From contig JAQCGA010000145.1 in NCBI GenBank assembly GCA_027619145.1, positions 1-8,419 of the forward strand: a stretch of 8,419 bases of DNA. Direction: 5' to 3'. Shown here one piece after another: positions 1-6,698 of the stretch (position 1 is its first letter; the number at the start of each line of letters is the position of its first letter). The notes under the pieces are model-generated. The model saw nothing but the letters and a program-made list of their open reading frames with translations. It made no database searches and was not told the origin of the DNA. The position numbers and the translations under genes were made by a program. Source of the stretch: a bacterium (GTDB lineage Bacteria; Latescibacterota; UBA2968; GCA-2709665).

Positions 1-70
1 AGCGGATAAATAGTACGCCGCCCAGAAACATCAGCGCAACCAGTGCCACCATCCTGAAAATCACCCTCAT
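1..70 (-). CDS. N-terminus of an exported or membrane-anchored protein (partial)
   Basis: An ATG at 70..68 opens a frame that stays open to the window edge, giving 23 codons. A good ribosome binding site (GGGAG, about 7 nt upstream of the ATG) precedes it. The peptide begins MRVIFRMVALVALMFLGG and continues VLFIR. Two basic residues followed by about 15 hydrophobic residues are typical of a signal peptide or an N-terminal membrane anchor. The gene starts 51 nt after the stop of the aroA-like gene on the same strand, so it may be the next gene of the same transcript. The rest lies outside the window, so no family can be named and cleavage versus anchoring cannot be decided. Confidence 0.6.
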   Translation of the reverse strand, partial: MRVIFRMVALVALMFLGGVLFIR

Positions 71-121
71 GATCTTCTCCCTGCAGAAAAATTAGAAACC
101 GAATTCCGTCCATACATCCTG

Positions 122-1435
122 CTACCTCTGTACCACTGCCTCCAGCCGATCCAGAATCCCCGGAAACACCCCTTCGACATCTCCAGGATTACGTACTACC
201 GTCTCGCCCTCTGCAACCAGCCCCGCCAGAACAAATGCCAGCCCCACCCGTGCGTCTCCACCTGCATCCACCTCTGCGCCTTGAAGCCTCCCACCTTTTA
301 CCACCAGCCCGTCTGGCATCTCCCCTACCTGGATCTGCATGTTCCGTAAATTCTCCACCACCCGTGCAATACAGTCCTTCTCGCCTTCTCGCAGGGCCTG
401 GGCATCTCGAATAATCGTCTCTCCTGGCGTGCAGGCTCCCGCCACAGCAAACAGCGGCAACACATCTCGGAACAACGCAGAATAAGACCCGGCCACTTTC
501 ACCGGCCTTAGTTCGCCCGACTTTACCGTCACCGTTCGACTCGCAAACCGCGACTTCGTCCGGGTCTTCTCCATCTTGAAAGATACATTCATCCGCCGCA
601 ACAGATCCATCATCCGCCGGGTCTTCCAATCCACACCCACGCCTTCTAAAACCAGTTCAGATCGCTTCAGCAAAGCCGCCGCCAAAATCAAAAACAGCGC
701 CGCATCTGCATCTCCGGGCAATTCATGACAAGCGACCTGCACGGCCACAGGACCATTCACACCATAGCGATATCCATCTTCACCCTCCACCCGACCCTTA
801 TCCAGAAACACGCCTGCAGCCTTGAACAAAACCTCCAGATCATCATCTCCAGATGTATTCTGTAGCAATTCCACTACGCCTTCTACCCCCAGCCCAGCCA
901 TCAACACCGCACACTTCACCGCAGCATCTGGATCCCCTGCACGAAACACACCCGGCTTCAATACGCCCCCCTCTATCACCACAGGAAACACGCCTTCGGA
1001 AGAAAGCGACACCTGTGCACCCAGCTCCTGCAACGCCGCCACAACCGGTTTCACTCTCTCGGCCAAACAGGCTTCGCCCACCAGCGATCCTGAAAGCGAC
1101 GCTCCTGCCAGCAATCCCGCCAGACACCCCAGCAACACAGCCGAATCCCCAACTTCCAGCACAGCCTCCGGCGCCTGCAACAAGCCGCCGGTCACCGCTA
1201 CCGTCTCCTCCTCCCATGCACAAGAAATCCCCAATTGCGACATCGCATTCACCATGCGAACCACATCGGGTCGCCGCGAACACCGCACAATCTCAGACTG
1301 CCCCTCTGCACGGGCCGCCACCCCCAGCGCCATCACCGAAATCTCCGGATCTCCCGGCACATCACATGTCCCCACAAGCCCCTTCGCCGGCAAAACCGTC
1401 TTCTCCTCACCAACCATTTCCACCGCCTCTACCAT
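122..1435 (-). CDS. EPSP synthase-fold protein lacking most catalytic residues (AroA-like)
   Basis: This 437-residue protein aligns over its whole length with 3-phosphoshikimate 1-carboxyvinyltransferase (E. coli AroA, 427 aa), the enzyme that joins PEP to shikimate-3-phosphate. Recognisable landmarks are the N-terminal VPGD (26-29), GDADAALFLILAAAL (241-255), the PDGLVVKGG strand (374-382) and the C-terminal AEGETVVRNP and FPGILDRLE. The active site is badly altered. PGDKSISHRA-type residues read PGDPEISVMA (K22 to P30, S23 to E31, R27 to M35). GNAGTAMR reads GDSAVLLG (97-103: N94 to D, R100 to G). R124 is C123, SSQ is DAA (170-172), KETDR is GEKDC (351-355), H385 is A395 and K411 is G422. 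D313 (D324), E341 (E352), D384 (D394) and R386 (R396) remain. The frame is intact, so this is not an obvious pseudogene. It follows tyrA by 82 nt. A second ATG at 1417 has the better ribosome site (AGAGG, 8 nt). MurA is unlikely, since its lysine is also missing. Fold is confident; EPSPS activity is doubtful. Confidence 0.85.
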   Translation of the reverse strand: MVEAVEMVGEEKTVLPAKGLVGTCDVPGDPEISVMALGVAARAEGQSEIVRCSRRPDVVRMVNAMSQLGISCAWEEETVAVTGGLLQAPEAVLEVGDSAVLLGCLAGLLAGASLSGSLVGEACLAERVKPVVAALQELGAQVSLSSEGVFPVVIEGGVLKPGVFRAGDPDAAVKCAVLMAGLGVEGVVELLQNTSGDDDLEVLFKAAGVFLDKGRVEGEDGYRYGVNGPVAVQVACHELPGDADAALFLILAAALLKRSELVLEGVGVDWKTRRMMDLLRRMNVSFKMEKTRTKSRFASRTVTVKSGELRPVKVAGSYSALFRDVLPLFAVAGACTPGETIIRDAQALREGEKDCIARVVENLRNMQIQVGEMPDGLVVKGGRLQGAEVDAGGDARVGLAFVLAGLVAEGETVVRNPGDVEGVFPGILDRLEAVVQR

Positions 1436-1455
1436 ATCTTACCTGTCGCCCTCAA

Positions 1456-1490
1456 CCAATTGCCAATTGATAATTGCCAATTGATAATTG
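1456..1490. repeat. Heptad tandem repeat, CCAATTG / ATAATTG
   Basis: Five consecutive 7-nt units read CCAATTG, CCAATTG, ATAATTG, CCAATTG, ATAATTG, followed by a decayed unit TCAATGT. The 14-nt pair CCAATTGATAATTG occurs twice in perfect tandem (1463-1476 and 1477-1490). The block is far more A+T-rich than its surroundings and lies in the 82-nt gap between tyrA and the aroA-like gene. Each CAATTG is itself palindromic. It resembles the short heptameric tandem repeats found between genes in cyanobacteria and several other phyla; that resemblance is from memory. No function is evident. Confidence 0.85.
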
Positions 1491-1517
1491 TCAATGTTTC
1501 CAACCCCAAACGCTCCC

Positions 1518-2639
1518 TCACCGCATCCGAACCCGGTACCCCGCATCCGAAAGCAATCCTACCGCCCGCTGCGCCACTTCCTTCCCGTCGAACCCCATCC
1601 GAATGGTCCCTCCTTCCCCTTCACGCACCTTCAACACCTCAATATCGTCAATATTGATCCCCGCATCCGAAAGCACATTGGCCACACCTGCAATCACACC
1701 CGGCTGGTCTTCCACCACCAGAAGAATCTCGTATAGCGGGTGCAAGAACCCTTTGGAATCTTTTGGAATTCTTCCGCGCACGTCGTTGGCATATTCAAAC
1801 GCCGCTTCCAGCCGGTCATTGTCCACCGCCGCGCGCACCTCTGCAAGCGCCTCCATATATCGGTCAATCATCTCTCGAATCGGACCGGCATTCGTCCGGC
1901 AAATGTCCCGCCACATCTCGTAGGGACTGGACGCAATTCTTGTCAGATCCCGGAATCCGCCCGCAGCCATCTGCAGAGGCAATCCATCCGCCTCATTCAA
2001 CTGCCCCACCATGCCTACCAGGGTTGTGGCCATCATCTGGGGCAAATGACTCACCGAGGCCGCCACCCGGTCGTGTGTATCCGGGTCCAACTGCATCGGC
2101 CGCGCGCCCAATGCACGCACCAGCGCCACAAAACGACTGCAAATTTCCTCGGGCACCTCCGGTGCAGGCGTTACAACGTAGATCGCGTTCTGAAACAAAA
2201 ATGGATCTGCGGCACTCACCCCACTGTGCTCCGAACCCGCCATGGGATGCCCACCAATAAAATGTACATCCTTCCGCGCAAGCGCTACGGCCCGGGCAAC
2301 AATCTCTCGCTTGGTGCTACCCACATCGCTTACCACGGCTCCTGGAGGAACCGCTTGGAGTACCCCCGGAAGCAAATCCAGAATCCGAAAAATCGGCGTA
2401 CACAAAATCACCAGATCCGCTTCCGATACAGCATCTTCCAGCGCATCGTACTCAAACCCGCCATCCACCACACCCAGCGCTTCCGCCTGGGCCAGTGTTT
2501 CTTTCCGGCTCACACCCAGAATACGTTTCCCAATGCCCAGGTGTTTTAGCGCCAGGCCCAGAGAACCGCCAATCAGCCCCACACCCACCAGCGCAATCGT
2601 TGCCGTTCGAAATGGAAGATCGTTTAACATCTCATCCAT
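1518..2639 (-). CDS. tyrA: Prephenate dehydrogenase with C-terminal ACT domain
   Basis: Cytosolic enzyme of tyrosine synthesis that oxidatively decarboxylates prephenate to 4-hydroxyphenylpyruvate using NAD(P)+. An arogenate-specific variant cannot be excluded from sequence alone. The 373-residue protein starts with a Rossmann fold (GVGLIGGSLG, 19-28; VILCTP, 77-82; SDVGSTK, 104-110). The family signature GGHPMAGSEHSG follows at 129-140 and contains the expected active-site histidine H131. The helical dimerisation region has HDR (189-191), SHLPQ (197-201) and GGFRDLTRIASS (227-238). Residues about 302-373 form an ACT domain (VEDQPGVIAGVANVLSDAGINI), which in relatives binds an aromatic amino acid for feedback control, so inhibition by tyrosine is a reasonable inference. 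It starts 15 nt after the DAHP synthase stop. No strong ribosome site precedes either the ATG at 2639 or the alternative at 2630, which suggests translational coupling. Confidence 0.95.
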   Translation of the reverse strand: MDEMLNDLPFRTATIALVGVGLIGGSLGLALKHLGIGKRILGVSRKETLAQAEALGVVDGGFEYDALEDAVSEADLVILCTPIFRILDLLPGVLQAVPPGAVVSDVGSTKREIVARAVALARKDVHFIGGHPMAGSEHSGVSAADPFLFQNAIYVVTPAPEVPEEICSRFVALVRALGARPMQLDPDTHDRVAASVSHLPQMMATTLVGMVGQLNEADGLPLQMAAGGFRDLTRIASSPYEMWRDICRTNAGPIREMIDRYMEALAEVRAAVDNDRLEAAFEYANDVRGRIPKDSKGFLHPLYEILLVVEDQPGVIAGVANVLSDAGINIDDIEVLKVREGEGGTIRMGFDGKEVAQRAVGLLSDAGYRVRMR

Positions 2640-2654
2640 CCATCAAAAGCCGAC

Positions 2655-3683
2655 TTATACGACTTCGGCCAGCCGCTTCACAAAAACCTCGGACGCTTCC
2701 CACCCCAGGCAGGGGTCCGTAATAGACTTCCCGTACACGCCCCCATCCACTTTCTGAGCACCTTCTTCAAGATAGCTCTCCACCATCAACCCCCGAACCA
2801 TATCGTTCAGCAGTTCTGAATCCTGCCGGCTCCGCATCACTTCCAACCCAATGCGTGGCTGTGCGTCGAATTGCTTCGCAGAATTGTTGTGATTGGTATC
2901 CACCACAATGGCAGGATTCGCCAGATTCCGATCTCGGTACGCTTCTGCTACATGAGCCAGATCTTCGTAATGATAATTCGAAACGCTACGCCCAGAAACA
3001 TCCAGCCACCCCCGCAACACCGCATGCGTCAATGGGTTCCCGTCCGTGCAAACCTCCCAGCCATTATAAATAAAAACGTGAGGAATCTGAGACGCATAAA
3101 TTGCATTTAGCATCACCGAAAGATCTCCGGCTGTAGGATTTTTCATCCCTACGGGCACATTCACGCCACTGCACGTCAACCGGTGCTGCTGGTTCTCTAC
3201 GGATCGGGCGCCCACTGCAATATAGCTCAGCAAATCTTCCACGTAAGGCAAATTGTTCGGGTACAGCATTTCATCTGCCGCCGTCAAGTGCGACTCCCGA
3301 ATCACCCGAATATGCATCTGCCGTACCGCATAAATTCCCTCGGCAATATTCGGCTCTTTCTGCGGGTCCGGCTGATGGCCCATCCCCTTATACCCTTCGC
3401 CCGTCGTGCGCGGCTTGTTCGTATACACACGCGGCACCAGTACCAACTTGTCGCGTACCTCTTCCTGCAACCTGGCCAACCGCCCCACGTATTCACATAC
3501 TGCATCTTCGTGGTCCGCGGAACATGGCCCAATCACCAGCAAAAACTTATCGCTCTTCCGCTCGAAAATTGCGCGAATCTCTGCATCTCGCTCTGCTTTA
3601 ATCCGGCGCAAATCCTCCGGCAAAGGCATCTTGTCCAGCACCTCATTCGGCGTTGGAATTTCCTGTATCTGTTTGAAGCCCAT
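2655..3683 (-). CDS. aroF: 3-deoxy-7-phosphoheptulonate (DAHP) synthase, class I
   Basis: First enzyme of the shikimate pathway: it condenses PEP and erythrose 4-phosphate to DAHP with a divalent metal. The 342 residues match the E. coli AroF/G/H type (about 350 aa) throughout. Metal ligands are present: C54 in IGPCSADHED, H265 in VDTNHNNS, E302 in MVESYLEEG and D323 in SITDPCLGW. Substrate-binding segments are K90 in TNKPRTTGEGYKG (88-100), GARSVENQQHR (158-168) and GMKNPTAGD (179-187). The sequence GEGYKGMGHQPDP, where E. coli has VGWKGLINDP, marks a subgroup I associate with clostridia and other phyla. The symbol is generic; the choice among aroF, aroG and aroH cannot be made here. The ATG follows AAGGAG by about 12 nt, and the gene lies 27 nt after chorismate mutase. 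Such enzymes are usually inhibited by aromatic amino acids, but the effector is not readable from this sequence. Confidence 0.96.
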   Translation of the reverse strand: MGFKQIQEIPTPNEVLDKMPLPEDLRRIKAERDAEIRAIFERKSDKFLLVIGPCSADHEDAVCEYVGRLARLQEEVRDKLVLVPRVYTNKPRTTGEGYKGMGHQPDPQKEPNIAEGIYAVRQMHIRVIRESHLTAADEMLYPNNLPYVEDLLSYIAVGARSVENQQHRLTCSGVNVPVGMKNPTAGDLSVMLNAIYASQIPHVFIYNGWEVCTDGNPLTHAVLRGWLDVSGRSVSNYHYEDLAHVAEAYRDRNLANPAIVVDTNHNNSAKQFDAQPRIGLEVMRSRQDSELLNDMVRGLMVESYLEEGAQKVDGGVYGKSITDPCLGWEASEVFVKRLAEVV

Positions 3684-3710
3684 TTCCGAATCACGCTCCT
3701 TTTTTATTTT

Positions 3711-3980
3711 TTACTTTCCACCATGATCCTGCTCCAACCGGCGCGCCTCATCAATAATCTGCTGAAAAATTCGCTGCACGGCCTCATGGCTCAACGGCCC
3801 CGCATTCAGCTCTCGCAATGCATTCAGCACAGCCATTTCCCGCTCAGGCGCATAAATAGGCTTACCCGCCGCCTCCTTCAGCTTTCCAACTTCCAGTGCG
3901 CATTCCGCACGGCGATTCAACAAATCCAGAATCTGCGCATTCAATTCATCAATTTTCTTGCGCCAATCTTCAATATCCAT
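3711..3980 (-). CDS. aroQ: Chorismate mutase, AroQ class, monofunctional
   Basis: A small all-helical enzyme (89 aa) that rearranges chorismate to prephenate, the shared precursor of tyrosine and phenylalanine. It matches the length and pattern of the AroQ domain that opens E. coli PheA. Equivalents of catalytic residues are R7 (E. coli R11), R24 (R28), K35 (K39), R47 (R51) and E48 (E52). E83 stands where E. coli has Q88, as in yeast chorismate mutase. D48 is replaced by alanine (A44 in YAPERE), a less usual change. It is free-standing here, not fused to DAHP synthase, TyrA or prephenate dehydratase, but its direct neighbours are DAHP synthase and then TyrA, so its product can feed TyrA. Its ATG comes 3 nt after the trpA stop. 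The GAGGGG ribosome site lies within the end of trpA, indicating tight coupling. Confidence 0.92.
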   Translation of the reverse strand: MDIEDWRKKIDELNAQILDLLNRRAECALEVGKLKEAAGKPIYAPEREMAVLNALRELNAGPLSHEAVQRIFQQIIDEARRLEQDHGGK

Positions 3981-3983
3981 CTT

Positions 3984-4784
3984 TCACGCCCCCCTCAACG
4001 GACGGACCAGCGTCTCTACAAACGCTCCCACGCGGGTCACCAGTTCCGGGTCTCCTGCGGCCTCCTCAATGCGGCGTACAATTGCACTTCCCACCACCAC
4101 TGCATCCGCATACCCAGCAATCTGCTCCGCATGCTCTGGGCGTGAAACCCCAAATCCTACAGCGATCGGAAGATCCGTTTGCGCACGAATCTTGTCCACC
4201 ATAGGACCCACCGTATCTGCAACCCGCACCTGCTCTCCTGTTACACCTGTACGAGAAACATAATACACAAAGCCCGTTGTGTGCGAAGCAATCATCCGAA
4301 TACGCGGTTCCCGGGTTGTAGGCGTCATCAGGAAAATCGTATCCAGACCCCGGGCGTCCATCAATCGTTTGTACTCACCCGCCTCTTCCGGCGGCAAATC
4401 CAGCGCCAAAATTCCATCTACCCCCACCTCTGCTGCACGATCTACAAGGCGCTCCAATCCGTATTGGTGTACTGGATTGAAGTACGTAAACAAAACAATA
4501 GGGACCTGCGTCTCCGTCCGAAGGTCCGCCACCATGTCCAGAATATGTGAAAGCCGCGTACCCGCTTCCAGTGCCCGCTGTGCTGCAGCCTGGTTGACCG
4601 GCCCGTCCGCCAGCGGATCTGAAAACGGCACGCCCAGTTCCACAATATCCACCCCTCTACGCGCCAATTCTGGAACCAGCGCCCGGGTCGTCTCCAGGTT
4701 CGGGTCACCCGCAGTAATATAAGCGATGAACCCGGTTTGCCCCTTCTCCTTCAGGGCCGCAAATGCCTTTTCAATTCGCCTCAT
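3984..4784 (-). CDS. trpA: Tryptophan synthase alpha subunit
   Basis: A TIM-barrel enzyme that cleaves indole-3-glycerol phosphate to indole and glyceraldehyde 3-phosphate and channels indole to TrpB. Starting at the ATG at 4784 gives 266 residues, beginning MRRIEKAFAALKEKG as in the family. With this start the catalytic residues fall at E49 (IVELGVPFSDP) and D60 (PLADGP), the same numbers as in E. coli. Further landmarks are YITAGDPNL (22-30), YFNPVHQYG and the phosphate-binding GFGVSRPEHAEQI and VVVGSAIV near the C-terminus. A longer frame from a GTG at 4826 would add 14 unrelated residues and run into the hairpin repeat, so I prefer the shorter one. GGAG lies only 3 nt before the ATG, a short spacing. 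The 124-nt gap to trpB is larger than usual for trpBA, which often overlap, and contains repeat elements. Confidence 0.95.
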   Translation of the reverse strand: MRRIEKAFAALKEKGQTGFIAYITAGDPNLETTRALVPELARRGVDIVELGVPFSDPLADGPVNQAAAQRALEAGTRLSHILDMVADLRTETQVPIVLFTYFNPVHQYGLERLVDRAAEVGVDGILALDLPPEEAGEYKRLMDARGLDTIFLMTPTTREPRIRMIASHTTGFVYYVSRTGVTGEQVRVADTVGPMVDKIRAQTDLPIAVGFGVSRPEHAEQIAGYADAVVVGSAIVRRIEEAAGDPELVTRVGAFVETLVRPLRGA

Positions 4785-4816
4785 AGGCTCCAATCGGATA
4801 AATGAACAGAAATCCC

Positions 4817-4838
4817 AGGCGGCCACAGGAGGCCGCCT
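4817..4838. repeat. Perfect GC-rich inverted repeat between trpB and trpA
   Basis: Arms AGGCGGCC (4817-4824) and GGCCGCCT (4831-4838) are perfectly complementary and enclose a 6-nt loop, ACAGGA. On the transcribed strand the element reads TAGTAGGCGGCC, loop TCCTGT, then GGCCGCCTGGG. This resembles the short GTAGGGGCG-type palindromic repeats found between genes in several environmental phyla; that link is from memory. Downstream on the minus strand the sequence is only moderately T-rich and broken by other bases, so it is not a clean intrinsic terminator. It could instead protect or process the mRNA and set the ratio of trpB to trpA. Confidence 0.75.
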
Positions 4839-4872
4839 ACTATATCCGGTCGCAATGTCGTTTTTGATTTAC

Positions 4873-4896
4873 CCTTTGCGTCTTTGCGCCTTTGCG
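4873..4896. repeat. Triple CTTTGCG tandem repeat
   Basis: Three 8-nt units in tandem read CCTTTGCG, TCTTTGCG and CCTTTGCG, then TGAC. On the minus strand this is CACGCAAAGG, CGCAAAGA, CGCAAAGG. It sits 13 nt after the trpB stop, in the same gap as the GC-rich hairpin. I recall nearly the same array (CGCAAAGGCGCAAAGACGCAAAG) as a common intergenic repeat in unrelated bacterial genomes. No role can be read from the sequence. Confidence 0.8.
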
Positions 4897-4908
4897 TGAC
4901 ACCCGCTT

Positions 4909-6129
4909 TTATTCCATCCCACCAATAAACTTCGCCGCCTGCTGCACATCCTTGTCACCCCGCCCGGACAGGTTCACAATAATCACCTGTTCCCGGTCCA
5001 TCTCTGGGGCCACCTTGCACACGTGCGCCACAGCATGCGCACTCTCCAGCGCGGGAATAATCCCCTCCGTACGGCTCAACCGCTGAAATGCCTCCAGCGC
5101 CTCATCGTCGGTTGCATACGCGTACTCGATCCGGCCCTGATCCCGCAAATAACAGTGCTCCGGTCCAATGCCCGAATAATCCAGCCCCGCAGACACCGAA
5201 TGCGTCAACGCAATCTGTCCGTCGTCGTCCTGCAACAAAAAAATCCGCGCCCCGTGCAACACCCCTAAATTTCCACCCTGGAATCGCGCTGCATGTTTTC
5301 CCGTCTCTATGCCATATCCACCGGCCTCCACCCCAATCATCCTCACGTCTTCATCGCCCAGAAACGCGTGAAACAACCCCATCGAATTGCTCCCGCCCCC
5401 CACGCAGGCAATCATACAATCCGGCAAACGCCCTTCCATCTCCAGAATTTGCTCCCGAGCTTCCACGCCAATCACCCGCTGAAAATCCCGCACAATCGTC
5501 GGGTACGGATGCGGCCCCAGCACCGAACCAAAAATATAAAACGTATCCTCCACATTCGTCACCCAGTCCCGGATCGCTTCGTTAATCGCATCTTTCAACG
5601 TCCGGCTACCGGATTCCACCCCCGTCACCTTTGCCCCCAGAAGCCGCATCCGGAACACATTCAGCGCCTGCCGCTCCATATCCTCCGTACCCATGTAAAT
5701 CTCGCACTCCAGCCCAAACATCGCCGCCACCGTGGCCGTGGCCACCCCGTGCTGACCCGCGCCCGTCTCCGCAATAATCCGCTTCTTCCCCATCCGGCGC
5801 GCCAGCAGAATTTGCCCCATCGAATTGTTGATCTTGTGTGCGCCCGTATGTGCCAGGTCTTCCCGCTTCAAATAAATCTTCGCACCACCCAAATTTTTGG
5901 TGAGCCGCTGCGCAAAATACAACGACGTAGGCCGCCCCACAAAATTCCGCAAATACCGGTCCAGCTCTTCCTGAAACGCCGGGTCCGCCTTCGCCTCCTG
6001 GTACGCCACTTCCAGATCTTCCAGCAGCGCCATCAGCGTCTCGGGCACGTAGCGTCCTCCATACGGCCCAAAGTGCCCACCCGCATCGGGCAAACCCTGC
6101 GTCACATCTTTTGCATTTGCAGCAGCCAT
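4909..6129 (-). CDS. trpB: Tryptophan synthase beta subunit
   Basis: PLP-dependent enzyme that condenses indole with L-serine to make tryptophan, working as an alpha2-beta2 complex with TrpA. The 406 residues are normal for the standard (TrpB1) type. The N-terminal [14 protein letters not shown] (20-33) is characteristic. The PLP lysine is K99 in HTGAHKINN (94-102). ETGAGQHG (121-128) carries the catalytic glutamate (E. coli E109). GGGSNSMG (244-251) holds the PLP phosphate, [12 protein letters not shown] (355-366) contains the E350 equivalent, and LSGRGDKD (387-394) is the C-terminal signature. The ATG at 6129 has a ribosome site AGAGGA about 7 nt upstream. The order trpB then trpA is usual, but no other trp gene is present in the window, so the rest of the tryptophan pathway must lie elsewhere. 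Confidence 0.97.
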   Translation of the reverse strand: MAAANAKDVTQGLPDAGGHFGPYGGRYVPETLMALLEDLEVAYQEAKADPAFQEELDRYLRNFVGRPTSLYFAQRLTKNLGGAKIYLKREDLAHTGAHKINNSMGQILLARRMGKKRIIAETGAGQHGVATATVAAMFGLECEIYMGTEDMERQALNVFRMRLLGAKVTGVESGSRTLKDAINEAIRDWVTNVEDTFYIFGSVLGPHPYPTIVRDFQRVIGVEAREQILEMEGRLPDCMIACVGGGSNSMGLFHAFLGDEDVRMIGVEAGGYGIETGKHAARFQGGNLGVLHGARIFLLQDDDGQIALTHSVSAGLDYSGIGPEHCYLRDQGRIEYAYATDDEALEAFQRLSRTEGIIPALESAHAVAHVCKVAPEMDREQVIIVNLSGRGDKDVQQAAKFIGGME

Positions 6130-6344
6130 AATCTATTCCTCTGGTCAGAAACTTTAAGAGAAGAATACGCGAAAATCAGCTTGGTGGAAGAACTTTGCTC
6201 AATCACTCCGGGTACACCAGAGGACTTCGAGACAGCGACAGCACTCCTATCCTCAACATTCCCAGGCGCAACGAACGACTGTCTCAGGAAACGTTGCAAG
6301 GGCAGGGGAAAAGCGAACCATCCTCTCCCACATCCAGCCGTATG
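6130..6344. other. 215-nt gap upstream of trpB, possible leader
   Basis: No convincing gene lies here. A 65-codon minus-strand frame (6299..6102) runs into trpB but has no family resemblance. An inverted repeat GAGACAG (6229-6235) and CTGTCTC (6279-6285) is separated by 43 nt. A TATTCT at about 6161-6166 on the minus strand could be a -10 element, but no good -35 accompanies it. The gap would be the natural place for a trpB promoter or leader. I see no tryptophan-codon run suggesting a classical attenuator, and no recognisable T-box. Confidence 0.3.
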
Positions 6345-6698
6345 CTACTTCTTTCCCGAAGTACGTTCAGAAATATAACTCAATACCGCACGGAAATCCT
6401 GTTCCTGAGATGCTTCAACTCTACCCTCGCAATGTCGGTGATGCGGAGAAGTCTGAATATGAGAATGGTGATCATTATTATCCCAACCTATCAACAGTGC
6501 GTTATGTTCATCAAGCCAATAATAGCTGTATTTTTTGAGAAGGCCATCGACGTATACCTCTGAAATCCTGAGGGTAGTCCCGTTACCAAAATAGACAACC
6601 GCTTTAAACCTTTCCATCTCACGTCTAACACGGTGCTCAACAACTTCATAACCAAGAACACTATCCTGATACAGTTTGAGAGCATCCATGTTTGTCAT
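6345..6698 (-). CDS. Putative toxin, TumE/DUF6516-like
   Basis: A 117-residue protein resembling the DUF6516 family, which current annotation labels as toxin-antitoxin system TumE family. The visible pattern fits: an N-terminal helix, a strand-rich stretch with FGNGTTLRISEVYVDG (37-52), YSYYWLDEHNALLIGWDN (58-74), then the histidine-rich segment DHHSH and PHHRH (85-89) followed by an acidic, helical end (EASQEQDFRAVLSYI). WDN followed by PHHxH is what I recognise in this family. Its ATG overlaps the stop of the upstream gene (ATGA, 4 nt), typical of toxin-antitoxin pairs. The coding sequence is visibly more A+T-rich than the flanking aromatic genes, which suggests horizontal arrival. The toxic activity and target are not known to me, and assignment as the toxin partner rests on family resemblance and gene order. 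Confidence 0.7.
   Translation of the reverse strand: MTNMDALKLYQDSVLGYEVVEHRVRREMERFKAVVYFGNGTTLRISEVYVDGLLKKYSYYWLDEHNALLIGWDNNDHHSHIQTSPHHRHCEGRVEASQEQDFRAVLSYISERTSGKK

Noticed and set aside
122..1435. Calling the aroA-like gene MurA or a pseudogene
   Set aside because: The catalytic lysine shared with MurA is missing and length and neighbours fit AroA better. The frame has no stops or shifts, so pseudogene status is not supported by this sequence alone.
822..1484. Long plus-strand frames opposite aroA, tyrA, trpB and other genes
   Set aside because: Their products are rich in Pro, Ser, Thr, Arg and His, as expected for the antisense of GC-rich genes, and they mirror strong minus-strand genes.
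1634..1657. Inverted repeat TCAATAT-N5-ATATTGA as a regulatory hairpin
   Set aside because: It lies inside the coding sequence of the tyrA ACT domain (NIDDIE region), is short and A+T-rich, and is explained by the codons there.
4785..4826. Extended trpA start at GTG 4826
   Set aside because: The added 14 residues do not fit the family, the region overlaps the hairpin repeat, and the ATG at 4784 places E49 and D60 exactly as in E. coli.
4817..4838. Intrinsic terminator between trpB and trpA
   Set aside because: The stem is convincing but no uninterrupted T run follows on the minus strand, and trpA downstream has no evident promoter of its own.
6102..6299. 65-codon minus-strand frame upstream of and overlapping trpB
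   Set aside because: No recognisable motif, and it overlaps the well-supported trpB start. Its composition looks like random intergenic sequence.
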